Source: Takakia lepidozioides
Taxonomy: Eukaryota > Streptophyta > Takakiopsida > Takakiales > Takakiaceae
Direction of reading: 5' to 3'
Assembly (NCBI GenBank): GCA_030704615.1
Contig: CM060733.1
Span: 30,256,001-30,320,000, forward strand
Length of the DNA stretch: 64,000 nucleotides
Shown: piece after piece, positions 20,239 through 32,300 of the stretch
Layout: each line of letters opens with the position of its first letter
Position numbering within the stretch: the stretch's first letter is position 1
The notes under the pieces: generated by a model
The model's input: the letters and a program-made list of their open reading frames with translations, nothing else
Database searches by the model: none
What the model was told of the DNA's origin: nothing
Made by a program: the position numbers and the translations under genes

Positions 20239-20958
20239 TCACTCTAACCAACCCTCCTCCTCTTTCTGCCAGGTAGAGACAAAGCAACACTCTGCTATCT
20301 CCCGCTCACTGAACACTAAAGAAAACAAAGGTAGGGTCTGATAGTCTCTCAACTCGAAAGCTTTGAGACGGTTGCGGGTGTCTTCATTGCGAATGACTGC
20401 ATCGCCTTCAAACAGAACAAACTTGTCCTCGCTAATGAACCCCCGCTCGTGGTTGCCTTGTGCAGAGCGTGTCCGACTGCAACACTGTCTAATTGCACAA
20501 ACTTGTGCAGCTCCTGCTCCTCTGCTCCAGTACACCACGGCCTTGTGGCTGAACACCTTGGTCCCCGGTGCTGTCTTTGGCTGTGTTCCAAGCCTAGCTT
20601 TCACCCACTTTGGTATTTCACCTACAGCTGCAGAACTGCTGGCTCCAACAGAGTTCTGACTGTCCAAGGCGATATTGAGGCCCTCAATGCCAACTACAGC
20701 AGTCTGTTGTCTACTGCTAATGCCTGATTCCCAGTATGCAATCAACTCGTCCAACTGTTCTCCACTCAAATCAGTCTGAGTTCCTTGGGAAACATAAATC
20801 CTGTCCCCTTGTGTGCACAGGCTAAGAGAAGAGACCTGCCCTTCAATTACGTCCTCATTTCCCCCAGCCATGCAAGGAGTACATCCACAGGTTTGTCTCT
20901 CATATAGGCCAGCACAGGTTCTAGAAACAGGATTGTGGATATTTCGTGGCACACTCAC
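20239..20958 (-). CDS. Unknown ORF upstream of gag
   Basis: An open frame of about 239 residues (first codon GTG; the first ATG lies inside). It includes WKEEEG-like and acidic segments, and a central region KARLGTQPKTAPGTKVF. I recognise no domain. It could be an accessory ORF of the element, an extra captured host sequence, or chance. The open length in a C/T-rich context favours a once-coding sequence. Confidence 0.35.
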   Translation of the reverse strand: MSVPRNIHNPVSRTCAGLYERQTCGCTPCMAGGNEDVIEGQVSSLSLCTQGDRIYVSQGTQTDLSGEQLDELIAYWESGISSRQQTAVVGIEGLNIALDSQNSVGASSSAAVGEIPKWVKARLGTQPKTAPGTKVFSHKAVVYWSRGAGAAQVCAIRQCCSRTRSAQGNHERGFISEDKFVLFEGDAVIRNEDTRNRLKAFELRDYQTLPLFSLVFSEREIAECCFVSTWQKEEEGWLE

Positions 20959-21128
20959 ACTCTAAAAATTCCATAGATTTTTAGCAGAGTCCCAAAAACA
21001 GAAACCAGGTCTAGATAGGTAGATTTCCCCTTTCTGCAGCTATCCCCTCAAAAACTGTGTCAAACAGAGTTCATTTGCCAAAGATATGACCAATTAGGCT
21101 CTAAATCCTTTAACTTAGATCAAAAGGG

Positions 21129-21134
21129 TTTTTT

Positions 21135-21166
<32 letters not shown>

Positions 21167-21172
21167 TTCAAA
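21129..21172 (-). repeat. Poly(T)/(CTTTTT)n tract, poly(A) on the minus strand
   Basis: A run of T followed by CTTTTT repeats. On the minus strand it is A-rich and lies downstream of the gene fragments, as a retroposition tail would. The copy at 34671-34716 is 3 bp longer. Confidence 0.7.
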
Positions 21173-21437
21173 TTTAAAAATTCAAAGGAAGGTGAGAAGC
21201 TCTTTGGAAACTTCCCCTATCCTTACATGCTTTTCCACCTGGGTCATGCTTTCTCCCTGCATGGGGTGGAATTTGCATATGCTTATCAGCGTTGGAGAGG
21301 GCGGCAAGAGCGGACGTACTGATTGCGGGCGTACAGAGCTGAAGGATGGGCTTTAGGGGCTATGGCGGCTGTCTCAATGCAGGTTGTAGCGGAAGTCTCC
21401 TGCTCGACTCTGTGGCAGTCGGGCTTTCTGGCGGGTT

Positions 21438-21636
21438 CCAATGTGCAGATGGTTACCACCTCCATGGGGATGCTCAACAGGGTTCATGGCCACACCCCGC
21501 ACCTTAGTCCAGCTATTGCGCTTCACCTTGTACTTGTGATATGCACACCTTCAGCATAGTCTTCTCTGTTCGGCCCCTTCCAGCAACCTGCCCTACCATC
21601 GCTCGGCATCCGCTTGGTATAACCTTCTTTGCTCCC
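21438..21636 (-). pseudogene. RPL8: Fragment of cytosolic ribosomal protein uL2 (RPL8)
   Basis: Minus-strand translation gives [19 protein letters not shown], then [10 protein letters not shown]. After a one-base shift it gives [17 protein letters not shown] and [18 protein letters not shown]. These are consecutive, highly conserved segments of cytosolic uL2, with no intron between them. Similarity stops after HIG. Frameshifted and partial, so not functional. It is probably a retrocopied or captured exon piece. Confidence 0.85.
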
Positions 21637-21726
21637 TTAGTGAGAAGGATGTATCTTTTGTGCTCGTTGCATTTCGTGTCCAATTACTCCATCTACGTTG
21701 AGGATCAAAGAGAAAGCAACGACACC

Positions 21727-22078
21727 TGCTCGTCAAGCGAGCACTCAACACAGCACGAAGTGCGGCAGCGAGCTGGAATGAGCACAAGGCCCAGGCTACG
21801 TTGTTCCATAGGCGGGGGCTCCTTCATCACTGATGCAGAGGGGCCAGGAATTTGCCTGAACTCCAGAGTGTCATACAAAATTATGTTCCCTTGTTTGTCC
21901 AGACAATGAAATTTCTCCACAAACACTCGTCCGTCCTCTACTCCCACACGCAGCCTGCGATACAGAAGCTTCCGCGCCCGCTTCACAATGGGCTTCACCG
22001 TCTCCACTCCCTGCTCCTCCTGCTTCTCTTCTCTACCTTCTTCTGCTGCAGCCGTCCACTTTGTTGGAGTAGGATCCC
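21727..22078 (-). pseudogene. NAA38: Fragment of an LSM-domain gene like NAA38/LSMD1
   Basis: The minus frame has an acidic N-terminal piece, then RARKLLYRRLRVGVEDGR and FHCLDKQGNIILYDTLEF (Sm-like fold). Further on is RSLGLVLIPARCRT, matching the second Sm motif of NAA38, the auxiliary subunit of the NatC N-terminal acetyltransferase. The frame stays open to about 21705, where a GT lies after GAGCAG. It lacks its natural context and sits between other gene fragments, so a captured fragment is more likely than a working gene. Confidence 0.75.
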
Positions 22079-22356
22079 CTCCTCGGGTCGAAGGATGGCG
22101 TCTTCGGACCTGATCTGGTTGTTGGTAAAGAACAGCAACAAGTTTTTGGTGAAGAGGAACGGCAATGGCAATGCCTCTGTGACATTCAGCTCTGAGCCGA
22201 ACAATTGTATGACTTGAACACGTTCCAATATTCAGGGCTTGCCAATAAGAAGACAGTGGTTGTTGCCTAAGCTGGTGAGGGTCTATCAGTTGTGCTTGCC
22301 ACCACCAAAACTAAGAAGGTGAACCAGCCCTCAGTTTCAGTTCACCGATCACACTA

Positions 22357-22950
<594 letters not shown>

Positions 22951-23019
22951 TGCTTAAAAAACAAAAACATCATATCTAGCTTAGCACTGGAAAACTAGAT
23001 AGAGCTCATCTTTCTCGAG

Positions 23020-23368
23020 TGATAGAAAACCAACGAACACACTGGTTACACAAAACATGAAAACCAAACCATCACTCTTTAAAACAGTAGTCGAGCCAGG
23101 GGCACCCCAAGCTATGGGGACTCCACCCCACAACAACCTACACTCCCATCGTGAGTACACTCAGACCTAAACGCATGCAGGAGTTCGGTCGCGCAGGCTC
23201 AACTCGAGAAAGATGAGCCGCGCGACTGCCGCTCTCGTGAAGATAAGACGGACCAGGTGTCAAACTAAACTTGACACCTGATTTAACACTTGACCTAAAT
23301 CCAAGTGTTGAATACAAATAACTAGTTTTATTCTAGCTGTTTTCACACTGTGCTTATTTAACTTGACA
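23020..23368 (-). repeat. Right (5') LTR of the methyltransferase element, 349-bp block
   Basis: It matches 12065-12413, beginning TGATAGAAAACC and ending ACTTGACA. The host target duplication GACAT follows at 23369-23373. The 85-bp block expected next to it is missing. It is preceded by GCTCATCTTTCTCGAG, an inverted copy of an internal LTR piece (about 23198-23215), so the inner boundary has been rearranged. Confidence 0.75.
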
Positions 23369-26234
23369 GACATCTTGTTTGAGCTCAACCCTCCCACGTC
23401 TTCCAATGGACTGGCTGGGCTTCTGCAGGGCATGGACAAGAAACATGACGGACACCCTTGGTGCAGGACAAAAACGTCAAACATCCACAACGACATTGGA
23501 TTGAAATTTCGAAGGTCGGTTTGCGTTGGGCATTGCAAGTGCCTGAATATAACTTGCCATCGCCTGAGAAACAGCGCTCAACCAAACGAGAGTGAGTGGG
23601 AAGGTATGCCATTGAATCCTTTCACCCCAGGACTTGCCCCTCCCAAGACCAATACTTTTGTGTGCAGGTTCTGCAAACTTTCCCCGTCCTGTGTTTCTGT
23701 GTGCCACGCTCGTATGTACCAGGTGGCACACCGGTGCAAAACAATGACTCGTGCCTGCATTCATATGGGTGCACACGAGCATCCTGTGTCCAAAGGAAGT
23801 TGCAGGGATAGCGTGGACATCGCTAGAAATCTGCTGAAGCAGGAGTTCCACAATGCCCCTTCTGCAACACCTTTTGCTATAGCGCTTGCAGCTAGCAAGG
23901 CTTTCCTGGAAAAACACATATTGGGTGAAGGGGATTCGACACAGCCAATGCTGGATGCAGATTCGCTTGATGCAGTGATGGACCATTTCTCCGTGTTGAG
24001 CTCTCCCAATATTCGAAACCAGGTGAATGCACTCAAAGTCGGCACAGGCAATGCTGGATTCATGGACAACATTATGGACCTCAAACGGAGAAGTCGCTAT
24101 GAATTCATTCAAAACAGTATCTTCCCTGGCCAGGGCTCATCCAAGGTTTATTTGTTCAAGATGTCCGCAGTGGGCGAAGGCAGTGGTATTAGCATTGTCC
24201 GCCGAATGCAACCTGGAGGAGATTTGGCTAAATGTTGGTTGATGTTTGATCACTGCAAACGGGTCAAGGGTTGGACAACCATGGCGTGCCATGTGTATGA
24301 TCCAGCGTACCAACGTGTGCTCTCAATAGCAATTTGTGATATGCAGTCGGAGGACACTGAATCCCAGATGCTCATGTGGAATTCGCTCCTGGCCGTCATG
24401 CAGCGCAACGGAATACAGAAGACAAATTTTGCGGGCTTCATGGCTGATAGTGCACAGGCAAATTTCAATGCAGTGCGGCGCGTGTTTGGTTTGGGGGATC
24501 CTAAGGTCCCAATGGAAAATAGGGAGCGCACATGCCTCTTCCATTGGAGTCAATCTCTGGCACGTCATATAAAGCGGTGCATTCGCCCTGACCTTCAGTT
24601 GGAGCACAGAAGGCTCTGTCTCAAGTACAAAAATGCCAACTCAATGGGAGAAGCTGAGAGCACTTACCAAGCAATCCGGGCTTGGTGGTTCTCCTCTGGT
24701 GCTGCTACTGGTATCCACCTGAAGGAGTTGGAGGACTGGTTGGTTTTCTGGCACTTCAGATACAGACAGTGGGGAGCTTTCATGACGACGGTAAGCCTCT
24801 CGAATCCCAAAATCAGAAATTTTGCAACATGCCTCTTCATTTGGGGTTCTTGGATTGTCGCTTGAAGAACCACTTCCATTTCCTTTCCTTCCTCACATTT
24901 CCATGCAATGCCTCGTGCAGGAAATGTCCTTGGAGGACTTGGCCGACATGCCATCCTGTAATTTGGCGGAGACTGTTCATAACGCCTGGATGCAGCAATC
25001 TACCAAAGCAGGTCGTGACTTGTATGTGGCCACTGCTGATGACATGGTGCGGGCACTCACACAACAAACCAGGTACCGCAATTTTCTGATGGGACGGGGT
25101 GGAGGCAAGGGCCCCGGTTCGACTTTGTTGATGCTAAGGGCTGCGAGTAGGTCTGGAGACCCATCCAAGATGGCCAAAGCTCTGAACAGGTGCACTGAAG
25201 GCTCCCCATTGCAATCCAGGCTCCCTCATTTGGAAGGCGAGGAAAGATTTGGATCATGCAAAAGGAAATTGAACACTCTTCCAGGTTCAGATGGAGATTC
25301 CCATCGCCCAGACAGGGTCAATTTCTCTGTGCCAAAGGTGTCTCCAGTGCAGACTAAGTCCTGTGCCGGCCCCTTCCCAGGTGGGTCCTCCTCCTGTAGA
25401 GCAGGTGCAGAACAGGCAAGCACAGCAGCAGGAATCCCATTGGAGGAGGTGGTGGCCATGGTGCAGGAATCTGATTGCATTGATAGTGAGTGGCATATAG
25501 AACGCACCCCACCAGGATCTAGAGTTGCTTGCATGGCAATTCGGACCCCCTCTTTCAAGAAATGCAAATCAAAAATATGCAAAGGCTCCAGGGGGGCTCC
25601 AGCTCCAACATTCACAGGGTTGTTCCGACCTTATCATAGTGGGGAGTCAAAGGACCACAAGTTCTGGTTCTGCCCAGACGATATGGCACGATGCGTCAAG
25701 GGAACAGTTCGTCCTTCGGTGATAATGAAACCCCCTCCCCCCGCAATTTGGCCTGTGAAACTTGGGACGTCGCTGTCAACAACCGAGATAAGCATGCTGG
25801 AGGAGGGAGGGTTTTGTCTTGCACGATCCCGAGTGGTGCCCTTGTGCACTGTCGGCACAGATGTGCCACAAGCTCCGGCAATGCCTCCACCCGGTGCCGA
25901 CTCCCACCCAACAAAAAGAGATGGAAAAACAGTGCGCCGTGTCGCTTCGGGTGCAGATCACGAATGCAAGATGGAATCGGCTAGAATTTTGCAGGCTCGG
26001 GTGGCTCGTATCACCGAAGTCCCTGCCCCGGGGTATGGACGGATTTACACAGTGCTGTCTATTGGCTCAGTTCTTCATGGCAAAGAATATCAGGTTACCG
26101 TGGGGAATTTCCCTACTTGCACTTGTCCGGATTTTGTAACGATGCGTGAGGGCGCTCTCGGCATGAGAGGGAAGTGGGTCCCCTGCAAGCATCAATATTA
26201 CATATACCTTTGTAATTATGTGTTGCGACGGTAA
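23369..26234 (+). CDS. MULE-like transposase gene, 3' part, two exons
   Basis: It continues the frame from 11978. Exon 23369-24790 and exon 24921-26234 are joined across a 130-nt GTAAGC...GTGCAG intron in phase 0. A Cys/His-rich region lies at about 23460-23790. A MULE-type DDE core follows: WLMFDHCKR (Asp at 24248), an Asp at 24445-24447 in FMADSAQANF, and CLFHWSQ near 24535. The C-terminus has a SWIM zinc finger (CTCPDF...VPCKH, about 26117-26190), usual in MuDR/FAR1-type proteins. It could be a transposon gene or a domesticated one; no terminal inverted repeats were recognised. Confidence 0.7.
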
Positions 26235-26689
26235 GAGAGACCAATTCATTCACCAAGCCACACTAGGCTACGGAGAAGTCATCACCCTTCTGCAGCGGGA
26301 CACCTCACGTAGGGCTCAGCCAAATTCTCTTTGAACACATACGAGCCATGCCCACTTCCCATACTGGTTTCAAGGTTACCGTGTGAAGACTTTGCATTTA
26401 GGACAAACACATACATTTCGTTCACGGAACCAGGGCAAATGCACATGCCATTCATTGTAAGCGTCTATCTGTGAATTGAAATAGAGTGTGTCAATCATTC
26501 TGAGTTCTATTCTGCCATATTTTCATATTACTCTTTTTGTGCAGGCATTGTAGACATGGTGCATGGTGGCCCCCTTTGTTTTGTCCACGGTAATAGGCCC
26601 TCTTCTTGCAATCCTCGCCTATAGGACTCCAGCAAATTTGTGCCGCTCACGCTTTGCAGCTACAACGTGAGCTCAGCTCCCAGGCTCAC
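26235..26689. other. 3' flank of the MULE-like gene, no gene recognised
   Basis: No open frame with family features is seen. The stretch ends in GCTCACG-rich sequence that resembles 2905-2975, leading into LTR-like repeats. Confidence 0.45.
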
Positions 26690-27010
26690 GGGGCTGGGCT
26701 CACGCCGTAGCTACGCTGGCTTTAGGGGGGGTAGACAGTTAGTCACAGCCCGTCACAGTCTATCACAGCTTTGCACAGCCAGTCACAGCCCGACACAGCT
26801 TTACACAGTCAGTCACAGCTCAGCACAGTCACAGCTCGGCACAGCTTGACACAGCCTGTCACAGCGTACATGGGGAACCGTTATCATTGACAGGGAACGA
26901 CTGTATGGGAACGACATCTGCAGAGGGAACGTGTTACTTCAGGGGTGACGGTTAGTTAGTTAGGTGGTTAGAACAACTTGCGGGTAGATTAGGCAGGGCG
27001 GCAAGAGGTT
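26690..27010 (+). repeat. LTR remnant of the Tat-like element (5' side)
   Basis: It shares with 33585-33900 the G-rich tract, the CACAGCC-type short repeats (26735-26870) and the following GGGAACGACTGT...GACGGTTAG... block. It lacks the first part of the LTR. Most of the internal 5' half of the element (gag to RT) is missing after it. Confidence 0.6.
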
Positions 27011-27013
27011 AGC

Positions 27014-27075
27014 TATTTCATGAGCATGAGCGGCATGAGCGGCATGAGCGGAGTAGTAAGACAATCGGTTTTCAT
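27014..27075. repeat. CATGAGCGG short tandem repeats
   Basis: Three to four copies of (G)CATGAGCGG. A similar cluster lies at 48090-48120, just past the end of the second large duplicate, so this motif marks both rearrangement edges. Confidence 0.6.
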
Positions 27076-27135
27076 GAGCAGAAGTACAAATTTCGAAAAT
27101 AAAAAACAATAAAAAATATTAAAAACATTAATTTA

Positions 27136-29235
27136 ATGCAATGTGTCAGGAAAAACAAATATATTATTCGGCCCCTTGAAGGGAAAATTGTAGTTTTGAC
27201 AGTTGTGCTCATGATATTTCGTCTTCCGCTCATGCCAATTCCCAGCGACAAACCTCTGATAAGCGGAAGAATAGCAAGATGGTTGATAATCTTGCACGAG
27301 TTTGAGTTCGAGGTTGTTTACAAGCCTGGGAGACTGCATCTTGTGGCGGATCACTTGTCACGGTTATCAACAGGAGAACCAGCCACAGGAATAGATGATC
27401 AATTACCAGATGCGAGTCTATTTGCAGTGGAGGTGCAGGGAAGTGCAGATGACTGGTTAGATTGGCAGTGGCCAATCAGATACTACCTTGCTCATGGTCA
27501 GTGCCCACCTAGTTATGGTAAGGAGCAGAGGAAGAGAATCGCTATCAAAGCTTTACCTTATACTATGGTAGGAAGCAGAATGTATAAGCTAGGACCTGAT
27601 GGAGTACTAAAACGATGCTTGTACCATCATGAAGTAAATAAAGTTTTGGAGGAAGTTCATAAAGGAGTGGCTGGAGGTCATTTTGGAGAAGAGACTACCA
27701 GTAGGAAGATACTACTCGCAGGTTACTGGTGGCCTACTTTGTTCAAAGATGTACACGAGTATTGTCAGAGTTGTGATGAATGTCAGAGGCTAGGACCTTT
27801 GCAGAGATCTGGAAGGATGGCCTTGCATCCTACAATGCCTACGGAACCATTTCAGAAATGGGGACTAGACTTTGTTGGACCAATTAACCCACCAGCCAAG
27901 AATACACGGAACAGGTACATAATTACAGCCACTGATTATACTACGAAGTGGGTGGAAGCTAAAGCTTTGAGGGACAACACAGCCAAGTCCACAGCAAGGT
28001 TCCTGTATGAGAACATACTTACACGATTTGGCTGTCCCTTAGAATTTATCAGTGATCAGGGAAGTCACTTCATGAATGAGATCATTGAGTTGTTGACTAA
28101 AGAGTTCATGATTATGCATAGAAAGAGTACAACATATTACCCACAGGGTAATGGGCAGGCAGAGGCTACCAACAAAATACTATGTACTATCTTGGCTAAG
28201 ATAGTCAATGCAAACAGAACGGATTGGGATACAAAGCTGCTGACAGCTTTGTGGTCATACATGACTTCATATAAAGTCACCACTAAGTATACACCATTCC
28301 AATTAGTTTATGGTATGGAAGCCTTACTTCCAGTGGAATTCCTGTTACCTACCATGAGAACGGAGTGGGGAAAGAGAATGGAATTGCAAGATTCCATTAA
28401 GGTCAGGAAACATGAATTATACCATGTGGAAGAAGTACGTGCTGATGCAGCTGATAATATGACTAGAATTCAGATGAAGAGAAATGAATAGTTTGATGAA
28501 GGCAAGTTAAAGACTTTTAAGACGGGGGATTTGGTTCTATGGTTGCAGAAGAAAGGAAAGATTAAAGCTTCTAAGCTTAAATCACCATGGAAAGGACCTT
28601 ATGTCATACAAAAGATGTATGACAACAACACCGCCATGTTACAAACCATTAACAAAGAAATGCTGGGAAGAGTCAATGCCAATAAGTTAAAGGGATATAG
28701 TGGTATCCATGACAAACCCTTGCAGCATGATTTGCATGTTGAAACGCAAGAGCAGTCACGGGCTGCACCAGTGTTACCAACGGAGTATGGAGCACTTGTC
28801 GCTAGGCCAAGCATATATGACCAGGGCGGGCGGAAAAGTCGAAACACAGCCTATCACAGCCCATCAAGGCGAAACACAGCCTATCACAGCCCATCAAGGC
28901 GAAACACAGCCTATCATAGCCCATCAAGGCGAAACACAGCCTATCACAGCCCATCAAGGCGAAGCACAACCTATCACAGCCCATCAAGGCGAAACACAGC
29001 CTATCACAGCCCATCACAACGTGACACAGCCTATCACAGCCCAGCACGGCGCAACACAGCCTATCACAACCTACCACCGCGTGTCACAGCCTATCACAGC
29101 TTACCACAGTGCATCACAGCCTATCACAGCGTACCACAGTATGACACAGCCTGTCACAGCTCAACACAGCCTACTAGGGTTATACGATCCATAGAATCAG
29201 TGACAGGTGGACACACAATAACTTCAGGAAAATGA
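27136..29235 (+). pseudogene. Truncated pol (RNase H end plus integrase) of a Tat-like gypsy element
   Basis: It starts inside RNase H (ARWLIILHEFEFEVVYKPGR, LVADHLSRL). It contains the full integrase: HHCC motif (HKGVAGGHFG...CDECQR), first Asp in LDFVGPI, second in ISDQGSHF and Glu in NGQAEATNK, so DDE is intact. An in-frame TAG at 28489-28491 separates the core from the C-terminal part (28492-29235). Its tail is a run of about 13 ten-residue repeats. Gag, protease and RT are absent. At 28262 this copy has Met where the duplicate has Arg. Confidence 0.8.
28839..29170 (+). repeat. 30-bp coding minisatellite (NTAYHSPSRR)n
   Basis: About 11-13 tandem units of CGAAACACAGCCTATCACAG plus CCCATCAAGG, decaying toward the 3' end. 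They keep the reading frame of the integrase tail. The CACAGC core is also the repeat unit in the LTRs at 26735-26870 and 33597-33765. Confidence 0.88.
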
Positions 29236-29383
29236 CTGACAGAAGAAAAGACGGAAACCAGTTTAAAAATAGACACGTGGAAGTCAGGGCGCGACACATA
29301 GCTGAGAAGGAAGTGCAAACAGGTGTCATCAAGAAAGAGGACAAGAATGGCCGTCAAAATACCTAATCAGCGCGTCAAATTGG

Positions 29384-32300
29384 ATGAAAGGCGGGCCCAT
29401 TAATGAATACGGAAAAAGGGGAACGGAACAAACGGCAAGTACAGAAAAGCGAAATTCTTGTCACATGTGTGATCCTAGTGGACTATCCAGCAGGGAAAGT
29501 CCACTAAAGAAAATGAAATCTAAAATCCAGTCACAGCGGTTACAGCCAATAGAAAGCCAGAGAAAGGATCAAGAAATTGGAGGGAAATTAAGCGCAAGAG
29601 GCGGCGTCGTTCTGAGTAACGGGCGTCTCGACGGGACAAACCATCAATGCTATAGCTTTGAAGCTATGGAGGAACTAACAGACTATACGCTCGCAATATT
29701 ACTTACGCAGTGGCATAGACACGAAAGAACAGAGCGGAGTTTTTCTCTTGATCGATGCTTGCAAGCCCCGCAGGCTTACAAGAAATTACCCATAGCTTTT
29801 TGTGGCAACCATACGTTTATGCTTTGTGCACTACAGGCATTTCTGCAGTTGTTACAGCCAAAACATTTCTGTGGGTCTAAAATGAAGAGAGTGAGAGGAA
29901 TGGAGGAAATCAGGGTGAAGAGCACCACAATTCTGCAGAAACAAACGATTGCTACCCCACAGGCAATACAGATACTGAAGAAGTTGAGATTGCAAGGATT
30001 GCAAATCATAGATTGGACATTGCACCATAGACAGTACATGTTACAATTCTTGCAGAACTTTGAGCCAAGGACAAGAACAACAACGGTGAAGGGAGTTGAA
30101 TTAATAATTACTCCCCTATACCTCCAGCAATTGTTTCGATTGCCAGCAGGTCAGGTGCATGTGGAGGAGCACAGGGCAAGACTGCAAATAGGGGACTTAT
30201 TCCAAGAAGGGAGTTTCTTTAAAACTCAGGGTTATGCTTGTACAAAGGCTGTGTACCCAGGGCTAAAGGAGGTAGGCCAGGTATTGAACGTTCTGATTGC
30301 CATGAAACAGAACCAACAGTATTTGAGCAGATCCTTCACGGAGGAAATACTCAAAGCCCTGAAAGGACAAGAGGTAGAATGGGCGGACATAATGTACAAC
30401 GCACTGGTAGAGGAGATGAAAAGATTACAAGGTACTACCTCAAAGTCTCCTATCATAGTGTCTGGCCCAATCATTGCTCAAATAATTCTTGATTCTGGCA
30501 TACTTGATGCGCAAGAAAGAAATGAGATGGGAGTGTTTGAGCCAGAAACCACTGCAATGGAAGAGCAAGGCTCTTCACACAGTGAGGGTGGACTAGCAGG
30601 GCAACCCGAGACTAAGAGGCAGAGACGGGGAAAGACTGTAGTGGCAGATCCACTGGCTTCACGGATTCCGCATGATAATGTTTCCCAAGCTCATGTGCAG
30701 GAAGGGGCACAGCAGCACAGAGAACTGCTATTACTGGAAGCAGGACCTTCAGAGAGGGAGGAGGAAGTTACTTCAGTATCACAACCATCACAGCCAGCTG
30801 ATCGGCTTGTCACAAGGTTACAAGTTGTCCATGCAGCTCAACCAGAAATAATTGATCTGGAAAAAGAAGGGTTAGATATTCCAACTACAGAACAGATAGT
30901 GGCAGAAATTGAGAAGGGGGACCTTCTCTATGAATATTTTGGTCTGGTCAAGGAGACAGGGATTCCAGAGGTGCAACAGTTGCCCAAGGGAAATCTTGAG
31001 GTGCATATAATACACACACCTGTGTCGGAGGTACCACAGGTAGAATGTCAAGACACTGCAGCACCGGTGATGGATGAAGTGGTTCAGGAAGAAAATCCGG
31101 TGGGACAATGACCTGAGTGGTTCGTGAGACATCACACGGTTGAGGATCAGGAGGAACAACAGCAACCTCACCATGATGACCCTCAACAGGCAATGCTGAT
31201 GAGTTCCATAGGCAGGACACTTAATTTGTTGGGGACTTATGTCAAATCCCATGTTCCAACTACCCAATTGACAGCCTTGAGAGAGGAACTCAGGAAGGAG
31301 TTTGAGGCTCGACTAGCCACTGAGTGTGCAAACAAGGTCGATGAAGAGGTCACTCTCAAGATGCAGCAGGACTTGGAAAATACAGAAGCGGCTTTGCAAT
31401 TGGCCAAGGAACAATTGATTGAGGCAGGCCTCGCGCAAGACCAGTTGCACAAAGCACATAAGCAACAGCTATACCAAATGCAGGTGCAACATGAAAGCAA
31501 GTTGCAAGAAGTGAATGCACTACATACGGAGTTGCAGACAGTGCATGACAGGATGGCGATACAATGTGCTACATTCACAACTATGCTTGACCAATCTACA
31601 AAAGAAATAAACAGTCAAGCGGAAAAATGTACGAAGGCAGAAGAAGAGAATGTTGAGCAAATGAAACTCATTGTCGATATGAAGAATACAATCTGTCGCA
31701 ATGAGGATACTTTCAAGCAATACAGGCAGGTTGAAGCTGATCAAGAGAAGTACATCCTGGAGTTGCAACAAACGCTCGTGGCCAATAGAAATGAAATCTC
31801 GGTCACTAACAAGGCTTGGAAGGAAGCCAATAATCTACTTGCTGCCTATGCGAATTTGGTTGAACCTCATGCGAAGCGCATGGAGGCTTTACAACAGCAG
31901 TTAGAAGTGTACAAACTCAGAGAGGAGCACACTCTCAGAGGAACCACAAGCAACTTGGTGGATAACAGCCTTATGCAGGTATCGTTAGCACAAGGGCCAG
32001 TGGAGGGCAAAGCACCACGAAAGCTCACCCAAAGCGAGATGAATGAGCTCAGACTGCATGCAAGTGCAGAACATTGCCACAACTACTATAGACAATGTCT
32101 ATAGTAGGATAGCAGAGTTACAAGAGGATGTAGACGGACTGCAGACTCAAGTGGAGGACCTCACTTCAAATATCGACAAAAAGTTTATATCCCTCAGGAA
32201 CAGCTAATGGCTTCTTATTTACAAGCCAGAACTTTGGCTTTTCAGTCTTCACAGGAGGTGCAGGAGATGCCAATGATACAAGAGCCAGTACCACCAACAC

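Noticed and set aside
21438-21636. Functional ribosomal protein uL2 gene
   Set aside because: Only about 65 residues are present, with a frameshift and loss of similarity on both sides.
23363-23368. Start of the MULE-like protein at 23363
   Set aside because: The first codon is TTG inside the LTR; the true 5' part of the gene is at 11375-11978.
28802-29077. Minus-strand ORF with CDRLCFALMG repeats
   Set aside because: Antisense reading of the coding minisatellite in the integrase tail.
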